Translations under genes and position numbers: made by a program | The notes under the pieces: model-generated | Told to the model about the DNA's origin: nothing | The model's input: the letters and a program-made list of their open reading frames with translations, nothing else | Database searches by the model: none | Assembly (NCBI GenBank): GCA_964475735.1 | Contig: CAYYYI010000060.1 | Span: 1-14,719, forward strand | DNA from: UCB2 sp964475735 | GTDB lineage: Bacteria; Chloroflexota; Dehalococcoidia; Tepidiformales; Tepidiformaceae | Length of the DNA: 14,719 nt | Direction: 5' to 3' | Shown here: positions 12,777-14,719 of the stretch, piece by piece | Position numbering within the stretch: the first letter of the stretch is position 1 | Layout of the letters: every line of letters begins with the position of its first letter

Positions 12777-14510
12777 TTACGGGCCGGGCAGAACCTCCAC
12801 CGTGCCCGCGGCGCCGTCGACCATTACTTTCTGGCCGTCCTTCAACACGCTGGTGGCGTTGCCGGTGGCCACGACGGCGGGAATGCCATACTCGCGGGCG
12901 ATGATGGCAGGGTGCGAAAGCACGCCCCCGGCGTTCGTCACCAGCGCCCCCACACTGGGGAAGATGATCGACCACACCGGGGAGGTCACCGGGCACACCA
13001 GCACATCGCCCGCGCGGATCTTCTCGAACTCCGATTCGTCGCGAATCACGCGCACCAGGCCGGCATAGCGCCCCGGGGCTGCGGGGATACCCTTGATGGT
13101 CGTGGCCGCTGCGGGCTGCTCCGCCGCCTCGTGCCCCATGATGCGGTCAGTGGCCCAGAACACCGTCCGGATGTTGAAGGCGGCATCCGGGGGCAGGGCC
13201 TTGAGAGGGGGTTCGCCCCCGATGTCGATGCCGAAGCTCGGCGGGCCGGGATTGGCCAGCACCCACGCCCGTTCGTCCTTGCGCCGGTCCACCAGCGCCC
13301 GCTGATCCCCTCGGTTGCGCAGGGCGGCGGCTGCCTCGCCCGGTTCGAGGAAGAACACGTCCTCACGCGTCTCGATGAGCCCCCTTTCTGCCAGCCGGCG
13401 GCCGGCTTCCAGCGCGGCGTAGCGCATGAGGGCGAGCGGCGCGCTCACGGTGTAGAACTCGTTCTCTTCGCGCACGGGGTAGTAGCGCTCCGCGCGGGCG
13501 AGCAGGCGGTCGAACCGCTCGCGGTCCGCGGGAGGACGTGGAGCAAGCCCGGCGTGGGCGCGCTCGATGGCCCGCCGCCGCTGTTCCGCAAGGGTGCGCT
13601 CCTCGGCCGCCGGGTCGTACTGGCGCACGAGCTGGTCGTGAATGAGGCCGAGGGTGAGCTCGGGGACCTCTTCAAGGGTTGGCTCGATCACCTCGTAGCG
13701 CAGGGCGCGGCCACCGAACTCCTGCTGGTAGCGCGCAAACGCCTGCGCGAACTCCGGGTCCGCTTCTTCAAGCCGTGCGAGCGTGGTGTGATCGGCGTTC
13801 TCAAGGAGCTTCCGCACAGCCGGCCGCTCCTTCGCCATGGCGGCCAGGGTGGCGAGCTGACGGGCAGGCTCGGTGGAGGTGCGGGAGAGGCCGGCCAGCA
13901 ACTCCACCATTTCGTGCTCGGCCCAGCCCAGCATCTCTTCGCAGGCGAAGGCGAGCTCGGCCATCGTCCCGACGGGCAGAGTCAGCTTGAAGTGGACCAG
14001 GAGGCTCTCGTAACAGAAGTCCAGAACCTCTTCGAAGTGCCGGGCGCAGGCGTCGTCATCCAGCGCTCCGAAATCCACCGCCCTCAGCCGCGCGATTGTG
14101 GCGACCTGGTGCGGCCGCCAGGTGGTGTGCCACATTTCGATGTACTGCCCGGGGATGTCCTCGCGCATGCCCTGCGAGAGCGTCTTCAGCCGGCGCCGCA
14201 TGGAGGGGATGGTCCGCACGAGCACCCACATCAGCCAGAGGGGCGGCGGCTTCCGGTCTTTGCCGCCGATGGGAACGACCCGCTGATAGGCCCAGCCGCC
14301 GATCTCTCGCAGTTCGATGCCGTCGAACATCATCCCATGCGCGGTGGCAAGCTCGCGCCAGATCCGGGTGATCCAGCCAAGGGAAATGCGGTACATGGGT
14401 GTGAGCGGCTGCGGGTAGTGGCTGGCTTCGCGGCGCCAGAACCCCTCCGGGCAGGGCGCGGTCGCAGTTGGCAGCGGAACCGGAACGGGTGGTGGCTGCG
14501 TTGATGTCAT
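12777..14510 (-). CDS. PEP-utilising mobile-domain protein without ATP-grasp domain (Rph/PEP synthase-like)
   Basis: A 577-residue protein related to PEP synthase and rifampicin phosphotransferase (Rph). The C-terminal swivelling phosphohistidine domain (about 475-575) is complete: GIPAAPGRYAG, AGDVLVCPVTSPVWSIIF, GGVLSHPAIIAREYGIPAVV and the closing VDGAAGTVEVL, with the phosphorylated histidine at H533 (usual LSHAAI is LSHPAI here). The central part looks like the Rph substrate domain, with EENEFYTVSAPLALMRYAALEAGRRLAERGLI and a DVFFLEPGE strand. The N-terminal ATP-grasp domain that normally phosphorylates the histidine is absent: the protein begins directly with a proline-rich tail and FWRREASHYPQPLTPMY. 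ATG at 14510 has AGGGGG nine bases upstream. A separate ATP-grasp partner, as in split phenylphosphate-synthase-like systems, is possible but not in this window. Substrate unknown. GNAT and purF follow on the same strand. Confidence 0.88.
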   Translation of the reverse strand: MTSTQPPPVPVPLPTATAPCPEGFWRREASHYPQPLTPMYRISLGWITRIWRELATAHGMMFDGIELREIGGWAYQRVVPIGGKDRKPPPLWLMWVLVRTIPSMRRRLKTLSQGMREDIPGQYIEMWHTTWRPHQVATIARLRAVDFGALDDDACARHFEEVLDFCYESLLVHFKLTLPVGTMAELAFACEEMLGWAEHEMVELLAGLSRTSTEPARQLATLAAMAKERPAVRKLLENADHTTLARLEEADPEFAQAFARYQQEFGGRALRYEVIEPTLEEVPELTLGLIHDQLVRQYDPAAEERTLAEQRRRAIERAHAGLAPRPPADRERFDRLLARAERYYPVREENEFYTVSAPLALMRYAALEAGRRLAERGLIETREDVFFLEPGEAAAALRNRGDQRALVDRRKDERAWVLANPGPPSFGIDIGGEPPLKALPPDAAFNIRTVFWATDRIMGHEAAEQPAAATTIKGIPAAPGRYAGLVRVIRDESEFEKIRAGDVLVCPVTSPVWSIIFPSVGALVTNAGGVLSHPAIIAREYGIPAVVATGNATSVLKDGQKVMVDGAAGTVEVLPGP

Positions 14511-14544
14511 CGGCGAAGACCCCCTGCCGCGCGGCATGGGCGAG

Positions 14545-14573
14545 ACTATCGGGGATACGGGGGTCGAAGGCAA
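14545..14573 (-). promoter_or_regulatory. Possible promoter of the PEP-utilising gene
   Basis: On the minus strand TTGCCT (14568-14573) is followed after 17 bases by GATAGT (14545-14550), each matching four of six consensus places. The transcript would start near 14538, 28 bases before ATG 14510 and upstream of its AGGGGG site. Confidence 0.35.
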
Positions 14574-14593
14574 ACCACGGGGGCGGGATTGTG

Positions 14594-14622
14594 TTGCCAT
14601 AGGAGCGGGTTCGCCGCATACT
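14594..14622 (+). promoter_or_regulatory. Likely promoter of the tRNA gene
   Basis: TTGCCA (14594-14599) and CATACT (14617-14622) are separated by 17 bases, each five of six matches. The transcript would start near 14629, about 58 bases before the mature tRNA 5' end. A perfect TTGACA at 14657-14662 has no usable -10 and lies too close to the tRNA. Confidence 0.5.
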
Positions 14623-14686
14623 GGTGGTTGGTCCGCCCCGGCGGATCGTTTTTGTGTTGACATGTCCGTGTGGGGCCCGAACCCGA

Positions 14687-14719
14687 GCCCGGGTGGCGCA
14701 ATGGCAGCGCAACCGATTT
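14687..14719 (+). tRNA. tRNA, 5' part only (cut by window edge)
   Basis: The sequence folds as the start of a class I tRNA. The acceptor 5' strand is GCCCGGG (14687-14693), then T8 and G9, then a D arm GCGC-AATGGCA-GCGC (14696-14710) with the conserved A14 and G18-G19, then A26 and an anticodon 5' strand ACCGA. The window ends on the third base of the anticodon loop, the first anticodon base, which is T. The isotype is therefore open among UNN anticodons; Thr (TGT) or Lys (TTT) fit the look of the stems best. The acceptor and T arms cannot be checked. Confidence 0.78.

Noticed and set aside
12741..14504. Plus-strand open frame of 587 codons over the PEP-utilising gene
   Set aside because: Antisense to a recognisable protein with the phosphohistidine domain. 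No ribosome site and no domain pattern.
14657..14662. Perfect TTGACA as the -35 of the tRNA promoter
   Set aside because: The base run 17 positions downstream (AACCCG) is not a -10, and transcription would start inside the tRNA. The TTGCCA/CATACT pair upstream fits better.
1..14719. CRISPR arrays, insertion sequences, prophage genes or long repeats
   Set aside because: No regularly spaced repeat, transposase, phage structural gene or terminal inverted repeat was recognised. The core-binding-domain protein at 2102-2485 is the only integrase-like hint and lacks a catalytic domain.

Overview
The window is a high-GC bacterial chromosome segment with densely packed genes, usually separated by 0-100 bases. 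No stretch longer than 300 bases lacks a gene. The mix of genes suggests Chloroflexota (Dehalococcoidia-like) or another high-GC, actinobacteria-like lineage: an FMN nitroreductase with a C-terminal tail, two DinB-like helical-bundle proteins, a 4Fe-4S type PurF, a Phd/PIN toxin-antitoxin pair and a PEP-utilising protein. This placement is inferred from protein style, not from a marker gene. A run of exactly 100 N inside dnaJ shows that this is a scaffolded draft assembly.

Layout. Bases 3-410 (+) are the end of a DEAD-box RNA helicase. A minus-strand group follows, transcribed right to left: FMN nitroreductase (GTG start at 3276), a 127-residue stand-alone SAM-like core-binding-domain protein, a DinB-like protein and RibD. 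A lipocalin-like gene (3417-3863, +) is read away from that group. Next come a Phd-type antitoxin and a VapC/PIN toxin (3910-4556, +), preceded by two tandem perfect 10-bp palindromes. A second minus-strand group (8658 down to 4605) holds a second DinB-like protein, an MdtG-like MFS exporter, a PaaG-like enoyl-CoA hydratase/isomerase and an acyl-CoA dehydrogenase. dnaJ and prmA (8748-10647, +) are read away from it and end 9 bases from the stop of purF. The last minus-strand series is a PEP-utilising protein without an ATP-grasp domain, a GNAT N-acetyltransferase and purF (14510 down to 10657). The first 33 bases of a tRNA run off the right edge.

How the genes fit together. Most are housekeeping: riboflavin (ribD), purines (purF), protein folding and L11 methylation (dnaJ-prmA). 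RibD lies downstream of an FMN-dependent nitroreductase, so flavin supply and use may share a transcript. The acyl-CoA dehydrogenase and hydratase/isomerase look like part of a CoA-ester degradation route placed behind an exporter.

I see no clear new multi-gene system. The most unusual items are the PEP-utilising protein that has the phosphohistidine domain but no ATP-grasp domain, the catalytic-domain-less integrase-like protein coupled to the nitroreductase, and three compact operator-like palindromes: in the nitroreductase promoter spacer, before the toxin-antitoxin pair, and against the dnaJ start codon, where it overlaps a degenerate CIRCE. Several start codons lie at leaderless distance from a -10-like hexamer.
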